From positions 1-39,184 of the forward strand of contig JBBRDT010000024.1 in NCBI GenBank assembly GCA_038203635.1: a DNA stretch of 39,184 bases, written 5' to 3'. This document shows positions 17,082 through 23,801 of this stretch, in pieces. Position 1 is the stretch's first letter, and each line of letters opens with the position of its first letter. The translations under genes and the position numbers were made by a program. This stretch comes from DASRIA01 sp038203635. Its GTDB lineage: Bacteria > Actinomycetota > Thermoleophilia > Solirubrobacterales > JBBDJG01. The notes beneath the pieces were generated by a model. That model was not told where the DNA came from, did no database searches, and saw only the letters and a program-made list of their open reading frames with translations.

Positions 17082-17129
17082 GCGAGCGCCGCCAGGCGCG
17101 AAGCACAGGACTTTAGGTGGGCGAAGCCC
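17082..17129 (-). repeat. structured dispersed repeat, copy B
   Basis: Read on the minus strand, stem-loop GGGC-TTC-GCCC (17129-17119), linker ACCTAAAGTC, and stem-loop GCGCC-TGGC-GGCGC (17099-17086). The core (17120-17082) aligns to copy A (10854-10891) with 35 of 39 positions the same; the loops differ while the second stem is kept. It fills the gap between the divergent GT-C and GT2 genes, and apparent GTG starts on both sides (17106 minus, 17117 plus) fall inside it. Confidence 0.75.
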
Positions 17130-17143
17130 TAGATATCCACGCG

Positions 17144-18247
17144 ATGAAACTGATCATTCAGATTCCCTGCCTGAACGAGGAGGAGTCGCTCCCCGTCACG
17201 CTGCGCGACCTTCCGCGGGCCGTGGAAGGCTTCGACGTGGTCGAATGGCTGGTGATCGACGACGGCTCCACCGACCGCACGATCGAGGTCGCCCGCAACC
17301 ACGGCGTGGACCACGTCGTGCGCCTGACGAACAACAAGGGCCTTGCGATGGGCTTCCAGGCCGGGCTCGACGCCTCCCTGAAGCTGGGCGCGGACGTGAT
17401 CGTCAACACGGACGCCGACAACCAGTACAACGCCGCGGACATCCCGAAGCTCGTCACGCCGATCGTGCGCGGGGAGGCGGACCTGGTGGTCGGCGATCGC
17501 GAGGTCCAAACGATCGAGCACTTCTCGCCGGTCAAGAAGCTGCTCCAGCGCCTGGGTAGCTGGGTGGTGCGGCGCGCTTCGGACACCACCGTCCCCGATA
17601 CGACCTCGGGCTTCCGCGCCTACAACCGCGAGGCCGCGTTGCAGATCCAGGTCGTCTCGCGTTTCACCTACACGCTCGAGACGATCATCCAGGCGGGGAA
17701 GATGCTGGTCGCGATCGACCACGTCCCGATCCGCACGAACCCGAAGATGCGGGACTCGCGCCTGTTCGGGTCCATCTCGTCGTACGTGCGCACGAACGCG
17801 GCATCGATCTTCCGCATCTACACGCAGTACGAGCCGCTGCGCGTGTTCCTGATGGCCGCGGCCGTCGTCGCGCTGGTGGCGGCGGTGGTGTGGGGCCGGT
17901 TCTTCGTTCTCTTCGTGCAAGGGGACGGCACCGGCCACATCCAGTCGGTGGTGCTCGGCGCGATGCTCTTCGTGGTCGCCGTGCAGCTGGCAGCGCTCGG
18001 GATCATCGGCGACCTGCTCGCGGCGAACCGCGTGCTGATCCAGCGCACGCTGGAGAGGACGCGGCGCATCGAGCTGAAGCTGGGCGTCGAGCCGTCGCAC
18101 TACGAGCCGGCGGAGCGGCGCCAGGCCCCGCGCGAGACGTCGGTTGCGGTTCCCGACACGGGGGGAGGCTCCGCAGGAGCCGAGGGGGGCACAGCCCCCC
18201 GTGCCACCGAGGAGCACGCGACGGTACCCGCCGGGGACCCGCGGTGA
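17144..18247 (+). CDS. family 2 glycosyltransferase, polyprenyl-phosphate sugar synthase type
   Basis: A 367-residue GT-A enzyme related to dolichyl-phosphate mannose synthase and GtrB/ArnC proteins, which load a sugar from a nucleotide donor onto a lipid phosphate at the cytoplasmic side. Motifs: PCLNEEESL (8-16), IDDGSTD (38-44), and the DTDADNQY metal site near 90. Two membrane segments follow the catalytic domain (about 225-250 and 262-288), then a Gly/Ala/Glu-rich tail of about 60 residues that is partly encoded by a palindromic element. ATG at 17144 gives the normal family start; GTG at 17117, with AGGA upstream, is possible but lies in a dispersed repeat. First gene of a four-gene coupled operon; its product is the likely donor for the neighbouring GT-C enzymes. 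Confidence 0.87.
   Translation: MKLIIQIPCLNEEESLPVTLRDLPRAVEGFDVVEWLVIDDGSTDRTIEVARNHGVDHVVRLTNNKGLAMGFQAGLDASLKLGADVIVNTDADNQYNAADIPKLVTPIVRGEADLVVGDREVQTIEHFSPVKKLLQRLGSWVVRRASDTTVPDTTSGFRAYNREAALQIQVVSRFTYTLETIIQAGKMLVAIDHVPIRTNPKMRDSRLFGSISSYVRTNAASIFRIYTQYEPLRVFLMAAAVVALVAAVVWGRFFVLFVQGDGTGHIQSVVLGAMLFVVAVQLAALGIIGDLLAANRVLIQRTLERTRRIELKLGVEPSHYEPAERRQAPRETSVAVPDTGGGSAGAEGGTAPRATEEHATVPAGDPR
18157..18203 (+). repeat. nested palindromic element inside the GT2 gene
   Basis: Outer arms CACGGGGGG (18157-18165) and CCCCCCGTG (18195-18203) enclose two smaller hairpins: GGCTCC-GCA-GGAGCC (18167-18181) and GGGGGGC-ACA-GCCCCCC (18184-18200; its right arm competes with the outer arm). It is read in frame and encodes a Gly/Ala-rich, probably disordered stretch near the C-terminus of the glycosyltransferase. 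The form is like a repetitive extragenic palindrome that has entered coding DNA. Confidence 0.7.
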
Positions 18248-18879
18248 GCAGAGCTGCGATGCCGGCCTCCGTGCCGGACCACGTTCCGACCGGCAACACC
18301 TTCGACAAGTACGGGTCGGCCAATCCTGTCGTGAAGCGACTGATGGCGGGATTCGAGCGCGAGATGTTCGAGCTGCTCGACCACGCCGCACCCGATTCGA
18401 TCCTCGACGTCGGCTGCGGCGAAGGCGTCCTCACGGAGCAGTGGGCCGGTCGCACGCCCGGCCGCGTCGTCGGCATCGACCTCGAGGACCCGAAGCTGCG
18501 CGAGGAATGGCGGCAGCGCGCGCGACCGAACCTCACCTTTCACTCCGGCGACGGACACAGCCTGCCGTTCGAGGACGGCGAGTTCGAGGCCGCTACGGCC
18601 ATGGAGGTGCTCGAGCACGTGCCGGACCCGGCCGCGGTGCTCGGCGAGATGGCCCGCGTGTCGTCTCGGTGGCTGCTGGTGAGTGTCCCGCGGGAACCGC
18701 TGTGGCGCGGGCTGAACATGGCCCGCGGCAGCTACCTGCGCGACCTCGGCAACACTCCCGGCCATCTCAACCACTGGTCGAAGCGGGGTTTCGCGAGCTT
18801 GCTGCGCCGTTACGGGGAGGTGGTCGAGCTGCGCTCGCCGTTTCCCTGGACGATGGCGCTCGTACGCGTCGGCCCGTGA
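18244..18879 (+). CDS. class I SAM-dependent methyltransferase (type 11)
   Basis: A 211-residue soluble Rossmann-fold methyltransferase. SAM motif I is ILDVGCGEG (53-61), motif II VVGIDLED, then DGHSLPFEDGEFEAATAMEVLEHVPDP, the typical motif III/IV region of UbiE/type 11 enzymes. The acceptor cannot be told from sequence; the neighbours suggest a lipid-linked sugar or glycan. The GTG start overlaps the GT2 stop as GTGA, and the 3' end overlaps the flippase start in the same way, so translation is probably coupled. An ATG five codons in is the alternative start. Confidence 0.83.
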   Translation: MSRAAMPASVPDHVPTGNTFDKYGSANPVVKRLMAGFEREMFELLDHAAPDSILDVGCGEGVLTEQWAGRTPGRVVGIDLEDPKLREEWRQRARPNLTFHSGDGHSLPFEDGEFEAATAMEVLEHVPDPAAVLGEMARVSSRWLLVSVPREPLWRGLNMARGSYLRDLGNTPGHLNHWSKRGFASLLRRYGEVVELRSPFPWTMALVRVGP

Positions 18880-20258
18880 GCCGCGCCGGCGCCGGCGAGA
18901 GCGGCGCATCCTACGGCCGCGGTGCGGCCCTGCTCTCCGCGCTGATCGGCGTCACCGGGGTGCTCACATACGCGTTTCATTCGATCGCCGCGCACGCCCT
19001 CGGACGCGACGACTACGGATTGGTCGCGGTGCTCTGGGCCGCGGTCTTCCTCGTGGCCTCGATCATCTACCGGCCCGTGGAGCAGCTTCTTTCGCGCACA
19101 CTCGCGGAGCGCCGCGCGCGGAACCGATCGGTCCGCGATGCGCTGCGCGTCGCCGCCACGATCCAGCTGGGCTTGGCCGTCGCGTTCGTGGCCGTGGCCC
19201 TGTTGCTGCGCGATCCGCTCGAGGACGACCTCTTCTCCGGCAGCTCGACGCTCTACTGGTGCCTGATCGCGGCCGTCACCTTCTACGCCGCGAGCTATTT
19301 CGCGCGCGGGTTTCTCGCAGGCGAGCAACGCTTTGCGCTCTACGGCGGCCTCGTGCTGATGGAGGCGTCGTCGCGCGTTGTCTTCGCTCTGCTGCTCGCG
19401 GTGGGCGTCGTGGACAGCGAGAACATCGCCGCGATCGCGATCGCGGCGGGTCCCCTGCTGAGCCTGTTCGTGGTGCCGTGGGCACTCGGCCGCCACGTGC
19501 GGCGCATGGCGGCGCCAACCGAGCAGCAGTCGGCGGCGGATGCCGCAGAGTCTGAGTTCACCCTTTCGCACGGGCTCGGGTTCGCCGGCGCGGTGCTCGT
19601 GATCATGTGCTCCGAGCAGGCGATCCTCAACTCGGGCGTGCTGATCGTGAAGGCCGACACCGGCGATGACGCGCTGGCCGCGCTGATCTTCGCCGTGCTG
19701 ATGATCGCGCGCGCGCCGCTGCAGCTCTTCCAGGCCGTCTCGACCACGTTGCTGCCACACCTCACGCGGCTGCTGGTCCGTGAGGAGGAGCAGGCGGGGG
19801 CGGGAGACTTCGGACGCAGCGTTCGCCTGACCGTGACGGCGTGCCTCGCGTTCGGGGCGGCGACGGTGGTCGGTGTGCTGCTCGTCGGACCGGCCGCGAT
19901 GCGCCTGCTGTTCGGGCCCGAGTTCGACTACGACCGGCTGGGGCTCGCGCTGGTCGCGGCCGGCACGGGCCTCTATCTGTCGGCCACGACCGTCAACCAG
20001 GCGGTGCTGGCCCAGGGCCGGGCGCGGTTCGCCGCTGCGTCGTGGGCGACTTCGGCGATCTTCTTCATCGCGTTCCTGCTGCTCGCCGACATGGAGGAGG
20101 TCCGCGAGGTCGAGGTGGCCTTCATCGTCACCGCAGCGATCCTGTCCACTCTCCTGTACGTGGCCTATCGCGGCGCGCCCGATCCGCAGCGGCGCATCAG
20201 ACCCGGCTCCGGCGAGGAAACGGAGGCGATCCTCGCGGCCGCGGAAGAGGCAAGTTGA
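18876..20258 (+). CDS. MOP-superfamily polysaccharide flippase (Wzx-like)
   Basis: A 460-residue integral membrane protein with about twelve hydrophobic segments and the features of polysaccharide transporters: N-terminal GRGAALLSALIGVTGVLTYAFHSIAAHALGRDDYGLVAVLW-type segment with the early Gly-rich helix, a long central loop with acidic and Gln residues (about 205-225), and NSGVLIVKA / LLPHLTRLL in the second half. Wzx-like proteins flip lipid-linked sugars across the inner membrane. GTG start overlaps the preceding stop. The C-terminal 30 residues are charged and cytoplasmic. Subfamily and substrate are not clear; the gene context (GT2, GT-C) favours a lipid-linked glycan. Confidence 0.8.
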   Translation: MSRAGAGESGASYGRGAALLSALIGVTGVLTYAFHSIAAHALGRDDYGLVAVLWAAVFLVASIIYRPVEQLLSRTLAERRARNRSVRDALRVAATIQLGLAVAFVAVALLLRDPLEDDLFSGSSTLYWCLIAAVTFYAASYFARGFLAGEQRFALYGGLVLMEASSRVVFALLLAVGVVDSENIAAIAIAAGPLLSLFVVPWALGRHVRRMAAPTEQQSAADAAESEFTLSHGLGFAGAVLVIMCSEQAILNSGVLIVKADTGDDALAALIFAVLMIARAPLQLFQAVSTTLLPHLTRLLVREEEQAGAGDFGRSVRLTVTACLAFGAATVVGVLLVGPAAMRLLFGPEFDYDRLGLALVAAGTGLYLSATTVNQAVLAQGRARFAAASWATSAIFFIAFLLLADMEEVREVEVAFIVTAAILSTLLYVAYRGAPDPQRRIRPGSGEETEAILAAAEEAS

Positions 20259-21007
20259 GCGACGCCGCAACGCGCGACCTGGTGGCGGAGATCAAGGCGC
20301 TCGGACCATGGCATCACGAGGTCGAGGTCATGCCCGGTGTCACCACGGCCGTCTCGCGCGAGGTCGAGTATCCGGACGAATTCGGCGAGGTGGCGCTGTG
20401 GGACTACCGGCCGGAGTTCCAGGCGCTGTTGCGCTCCCTCTACCCAACTCTGGAGGGAAGGTCGTTCCTCGACTGCGCCTGCAACTGCGGCGGCTACCTG
20501 TTCTGGGCGAAGGAGCTGGGCGCGGCCCGGTCCTTCGGGTTCGACGTGCGCGAGCACTGGATCCGGCAGGCCAGGTTCCTCGCAGAGCACCGGGCCGAGG
20601 AGGTCGAGGCGGTGGTCTGCGACCTCTACGACGTTCCCGGTCTGGGCCTCGCGCCGTTCGACGTCGTGCAGTTCAAGGGCCTCTTCTACCACCTCCCGGA
20701 CCCGGTGACCGGGCTCAGGATCGCCGCGGATCTGACCAGGGAGCTGTTGATCCTCAACACGGCGACGCTGGCCGGCGAGGAGGGCAGCCTGGTTCTCGCG
20801 GACGAGGGGACCGAGCTGATGTCAGGCGTCTACGAGCTGTGCTGGTACCCCACCGGGCCCGCGGTGCTCGATCGCATCCTCAGGTGGATGGGATTCGTCG
20901 AGACGACTGTGAACTGGGAGGCCGAAGGCCGGATCGAGATGCTGGCCTCGAAGGTCGAGGGCCTGCTGGCGCGCAGGGCTAGGGGACGAACACTCCCTGC
21001 ACCATGA
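20255..21007 (+). CDS. CmoB-like (DUF1698-type) SAM-dependent methyltransferase
   Basis: A 250-residue class I methyltransferase. It differs from its neighbour: motif I is FLDCACNCGGYLFWAKE (near 70-86), where Cys and Asn replace the usual Gly, as in the CmoB/DUF1698 group (DxGCNxG-type), then FGFDVREHWIRQARFL and KGLFYHLPDP, also like CmoB. It is shorter than tRNA-modifying CmoB and lies in a glycan cluster, so a sugar or lipid acceptor is more likely. TTG start at 20255 overlaps the flippase stop (TTGA) and follows a GAGG site with a four-base spacer. The last ten residues (RARGRTLPAP) look unlike the family and overlap a gene remnant on the other strand, so the original stop may have been lost. 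Confidence 0.75.
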   Translation: MSDAATRDLVAEIKALGPWHHEVEVMPGVTTAVSREVEYPDEFGEVALWDYRPEFQALLRSLYPTLEGRSFLDCACNCGGYLFWAKELGAARSFGFDVREHWIRQARFLAEHRAEEVEAVVCDLYDVPGLGLAPFDVVQFKGLFYHLPDPVTGLRIAADLTRELLILNTATLAGEEGSLVLADEGTELMSGVYELCWYPTGPAVLDRILRWMGFVETTVNWEAEGRIEMLASKVEGLLARRARGRTLPAP

Positions 21008-21091
21008 CAGCGTGTTGGGCCCGGTCTGCGAGTCGCCGTCAGATCCGCCGTCGAACACGCGCAGCTTCCCGAGCGCCCGTGCCACGTTCAC
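20979..21091 (-). pseudogene. possible remnant of a gene 3' end
   Basis: On the minus strand, a GTG at 21091 overlaps the DUF2804 stop and opens VNVARALGKLRVFDGGSDGD and SQTGPNTL. Reading then shifts: one missing base would continue as MVQGVFVP to a TAG at 20981-20979. The composition looks like a real Gly/Asp-rich protein C-terminus rather than an antisense shadow, but I cannot name the family. In the unshifted frame it runs to 20822 through antisense of the methyltransferase. Confidence 0.3.
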
Positions 21092-21921
21092 CAGCGGACG
21101 TCGTGCTGCTCCATCACCCCGTAGCCCTCGGCCAACTCGATGCCGCCGGGCAGCATGCCCGCGAAGGTGCCGAAGGGCTGCCGGTAGTCGGAGCGCATCA
21201 GGAGCATGTTCATGTGCTCCTCCCGCGCCGACCACTCGCTGAACTCGAGCCCGCCTCCCTCCTGGAAGGTCACCGCGGAGAGATCGGGAGCGAAGGCGAC
21301 CGGTCCCAGCTCCTGCGGCCGGCCATCGACCCACAGCGTGCGCTCGCTGTCCCGCGGCGAGTCGTGGATGCCGGTGACGAGGTTCCACGCCACCGCGCGG
21401 CCGTCCGCCGCGCGGCCGTTGCCCGCCGACCACATCCACGCCGAGTGACGCGGGTGGTAGCCCGCGCTGTCGTCGATGAAGGCGACGCCGTTGAGCTCCC
21501 GGCGATCGCCGTCGACGACGACGGAGCCGCGTGCGGGAACGTTTGCCTGCTTGCGGGTCCAGATGTAGTTCCCGCCGGTCCCGGCCGGCGAGGCGATCTC
21601 GACCCCGTCGGACTCCTCGAGCATCAGGTCGATCTTCACGTCGCCGGCATCCACCCGCACCCGCGAGCCCGACACGTCCACCCCGCCCCGCCCGATCGTC
21701 GTCTTGCCGCGCAGGCTGCCGTCTGGCTCGGCCACGGCCCACCAGCGCTGTGGCACCGGGCCGATGCGCGCGTCGGCGGCGCAAAGCATCAATTGCGCGC
21801 TGTAGTAGCCGACGTAGCGCCAGCGTTTGAGCGGGCGGGTACCGCGTCGCGCGGGCATCGGCCCCGGCGGCAGGGCGAGCCCGAGCGTACGCACCTCCGC
21901 CCCCCTCACCGGCAGGTCCAT
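21088..21921 (-). CDS. DUF2804 family protein
   Basis: A 277-residue protein resembling DUF2804 (distantly lipocalin-like, all-beta). Evidence is the body YVGYYSAQLMLCAADARIG (start), WWAVAEPDGSLRG, then the paired regions NYIWTRKQANVPARG and DDSAGYHPRHSAWMWSAGNG, which form the family's Trp-rich core (histidine-arginine and Trp pairs). No signal peptide or membrane segment is visible. Function is unknown; related proteins may bind lipids. It starts 23 bases from the divergent SDR gene and would have a very short leader. The frame is open upstream of the chosen ATG at 21921, but that part runs antisense through the SDR gene. Confidence 0.72.
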   Translation of the reverse strand: MDLPVRGAEVRTLGLALPPGPMPARRGTRPLKRWRYVGYYSAQLMLCAADARIGPVPQRWWAVAEPDGSLRGKTTIGRGGVDVSGSRVRVDAGDVKIDLMLEESDGVEIASPAGTGGNYIWTRKQANVPARGSVVVDGDRRELNGVAFIDDSAGYHPRHSAWMWSAGNGRAADGRAVAWNLVTGIHDSPRDSERTLWVDGRPQELGPVAFAPDLSAVTFQEGGGLEFSEWSAREEHMNMLLMRSDYRQPFGTFAGMLPGGIELAEGYGVMEQHDVRW

Positions 21922-21944
21922 CGCGCCAGGGTATCGTTCGCGCC
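21922..21944. promoter_or_regulatory. 23-bp divergent spacer with possible overlapping -10 boxes
   Basis: On the plus strand TATCGT (21932-21937) stands seven bases before the SDR start GTG (21945), the spacing of a leaderless transcript. On the minus strand CGATAC overlaps the same bases, ten bases before the DUF2804 ATG (21921). The -35 regions would lie inside the opposite gene. Both boxes are weak. Confidence 0.3.
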
Positions 21945-22868
21945 GTGCGGGTCCTCGTAACGGGAGCGAGCGGGTTCGTCGGTCATGCGGCCTGCCGGGA
22001 GCTGGCTGCGCGCGGCCACGAAGTGCTGGCGCTGGTGCGCCGGCCCGGGTCCGAACCTGAAGGCACGACCGCGGTGGTGGGCGACCTGACCGCGCCAATC
22101 CACCTCACCGACTCGCTCACGCAGCAGGCACCCGAATGCGTCGTGCACCTGGCGGCGGAGATCGCGACTCAGCGTGACGAAGAGCGGATCCAGGAAGTGA
22201 ACGTGGAAGGCACTCGGCGGCTGCTCGAGGCCGCGGAGGAGGCGGGCGTGAAGCGCTTCGTGTTCGCCTCGACCGTCGTCACGGGCGAAGCCGACGGCCG
22301 CGTGCTGCGCGAGGACGAGCCGCTGCCGGTACACACCGCCTACGGGCGCTCGAAGCAGGAGGGCGAGCGCCTCGTGCGCGAGTCGGGGCTCGACGGCGTG
22401 GTCGTGCGTCCGGGACACGTGTACGGGCCCGGCGGCTGGTTCGAGAAGGAGTTCGTGCACCGGCTCCAGCAGCCAGGGCGCTTCGCCGTGATCGGCGGCG
22501 GCGGCAACCTTTGGGACGTGGTGCACGTGGACGACGTGGCGGTCGTCCTCGCCGACTCGGTCGAGCGTGCAAAGGACGGAGCTGTCTACCACGTGGCAGA
22601 CGACGAGCCGCTCACCTACTACGAGTTCGTGAAGCTCGCGGCCGACGCGCTGGGCGTCGGTCCTCCGCGCCGGATACCGGCCGGCATCGCGCGGGTGGTC
22701 GCGGGGCGCGACCCGGTGGCTGCGGTGGTGCGCTCCGCGCGCACGTCGAACGAGCGCGTGAAGCGGGAGCTGGGCTGGGAGCCGAAGTTCCCCAGCGCGC
22801 GCGTCGGGGTTCCCGACGCGGTCGCGAGGCTTCAGACGGCGCCGGCCGCGTCCGCGATCGCGCGGTAG
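21945..22868 (+). CDS. NAD-dependent epimerase/dehydratase (extended SDR)
   Basis: A 307-residue extended short-chain dehydrogenase of the kind that acts on nucleotide sugars. The cofactor motif GASGFVG is at 7-13, the active-site Ser in ASTVVTG near 109, and the catalytic Tyr-Lys pair in YGRSK (133-137). VVGDLTAPI and RPGHVYGPGGWF are also typical. Exact substrate is unknown; UDP- or dTDP-sugar or a hydroxysteroid-like compound are all possible. GTG start at 21945. The 3' end runs 37 bases into the convergent rpe gene. It is the last gene of the accessory block. Confidence 0.85.
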   Translation: MRVLVTGASGFVGHAACRELAARGHEVLALVRRPGSEPEGTTAVVGDLTAPIHLTDSLTQQAPECVVHLAAEIATQRDEERIQEVNVEGTRRLLEAAEEAGVKRFVFASTVVTGEADGRVLREDEPLPVHTAYGRSKQEGERLVRESGLDGVVVRPGHVYGPGGWFEKEFVHRLQQPGRFAVIGGGGNLWDVVHVDDVAVVLADSVERAKDGAVYHVADDEPLTYYEFVKLAADALGVGPPRRIPAGIARVVAGRDPVAAVVRSARTSNERVKRELGWEPKFPSARVGVPDAVARLQTAPAASAIAR

Positions 22869-23527
22869 GCGCGCGCCGGGTCCTCCGCACCGAATACCGC
22901 CGACCCGGCCACGAAGAGCGTCGCCCCGGCCTCCTGTGCGATGCCCGCGGTGACCGGGCCGATGCCCCCGTCCACCTGGATCGGCAGATCCGGCCCCGCA
23001 AGTGCGCGCAGGCGCTCGAGCTTGGCCGAAGAGGACTCGATGAAGTCCTGTCCTCCCCACCCCGGGTTCACCGTCATGCACAGCACGAGGTCGACCAGGT
23101 CAAGCACCTCGGCCGCGGCTTCGACCGGCGTGCCCGGATTGATCGCGAGTCCCGCGAGGCAGCCCGCTTCGCGGATCTGCTTCAGGGCGTAGTGCACGTT
23201 CGGCGTGGACTCCGCCTGGATCGTGATCGAGTCGGCCCCGGCCGCGACGAACTGGTCGATCTGGCGCTCGGGACGCTCGACCATCAGGTGGCAGTCGAGC
23301 ATGCCGCCGGCCGCGTGCACCTGCTCGCGGATCGACCCCACGATCACGGGCCCGATCGTGATCGGCGGAACGAAGTGCCCGTCCATCACGTCCACGTGGA
23401 TCACGCGCGCCCCGGCGTCCATGACCGTCGCGACCTGCTCTCCCAGGCGTGAGTAGTCGGCGGAGAGGATCGAGGGCTCGACGCGCTTGGTCCTGATCAG
23501 CTCGCGGGTGGCCACAGCGTTCAACAT
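22832..23527 (-). CDS. rpe: ribulose-phosphate 3-epimerase
   Basis: Rpe interconverts ribulose 5-phosphate and xylulose 5-phosphate in the pentose phosphate pathway; ribulose 5-phosphate is also the substrate of the RibB part of RibBA in this window. The 231-residue TIM barrel has PSILSAD (18-24), the metal and acid residues in VIHVDVMDGHFVPP (His44, Asp46) and LDCHLMVERP (His80), VNPGWGGQDF and IQVDGGI. An extra 15 or so residues precede the usual start. It is the last gene of the priA-to-rpe operon and overlaps the convergent SDR gene by 37 bases; no terminator separates them. Confidence 0.96.
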   Translation of the reverse strand: MLNAVATRELIRTKRVEPSILSADYSRLGEQVATVMDAGARVIHVDVMDGHFVPPITIGPVIVGSIREQVHAAGGMLDCHLMVERPERQIDQFVAAGADSITIQAESTPNVHYALKQIREAGCLAGLAINPGTPVEAAAEVLDLVDLVLCMTVNPGWGGQDFIESSSAKLERLRALAGPDLPIQVDGGIGPVTAGIAQEAGATLFVAGSAVFGAEDPARAYRAIADAAGAV

Positions 23528-23537
23528 CGACGGGAAC

Positions 23538-23801
23538 CTATACCGGCTTCAGCATCGAGCCGCCGCAGCCCGCGCAGACCTGGTCCTGGCTGTCGCGCAT
23601 CCGCACCATCGTGGAGTGATCCCCACACGTCGGGCAGTACGACATCAGCTGGAAGCGCACGAGACAGTTGACGCAGCGGTATCGCCCGGCAAGCTGGGTG
23701 GGCCGCAGCCACGGCTCACCACAGCCCGGGCACATCCGATCGGGCCCGAACATCTCGCCCGCGCCGGGCTGGGATTGTCCGCCTGCCGGTACGTCGTTCA
23801 T
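23538..23801 (-). CDS. small double zinc-ribbon protein
   Basis: An 87-residue protein with four CxxC pairs: CPGC (24-27), CVNC (43-46), CPTC (56-59) and CAGC (76-79), enough for two zinc sites. The ATG at 23801 overlaps the rsmB stop (ATGA). The layout of the pairs is similar to small zinc-ribbon proteins such as E. coli YfgJ, but that is by eye only. The first 20 residues are Gly/Gln/Pro-rich and probably unstructured. It stands between rsmB and rpe, both conserved, so a role in translation or rRNA is conceivable; none is shown. It is too well formed to be an antisense artefact. Confidence 0.75.
   Translation of the reverse strand: MNDVPAGGQSQPGAGEMFGPDRMCPGCGEPWLRPTQLAGRYRCVNCLVRFQLMSYCPTCGDHSTMVRMRDSQDQVCAGCGGSMLKPV

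Noticed and set aside
17106..17117. GTG starts for the GT-C gene (17106) and the GT2 gene (17117)
   Set aside because: Both fall inside dispersed repeat copy B and add residues unlike the families; ATG 17079 and ATG 17144 are better.
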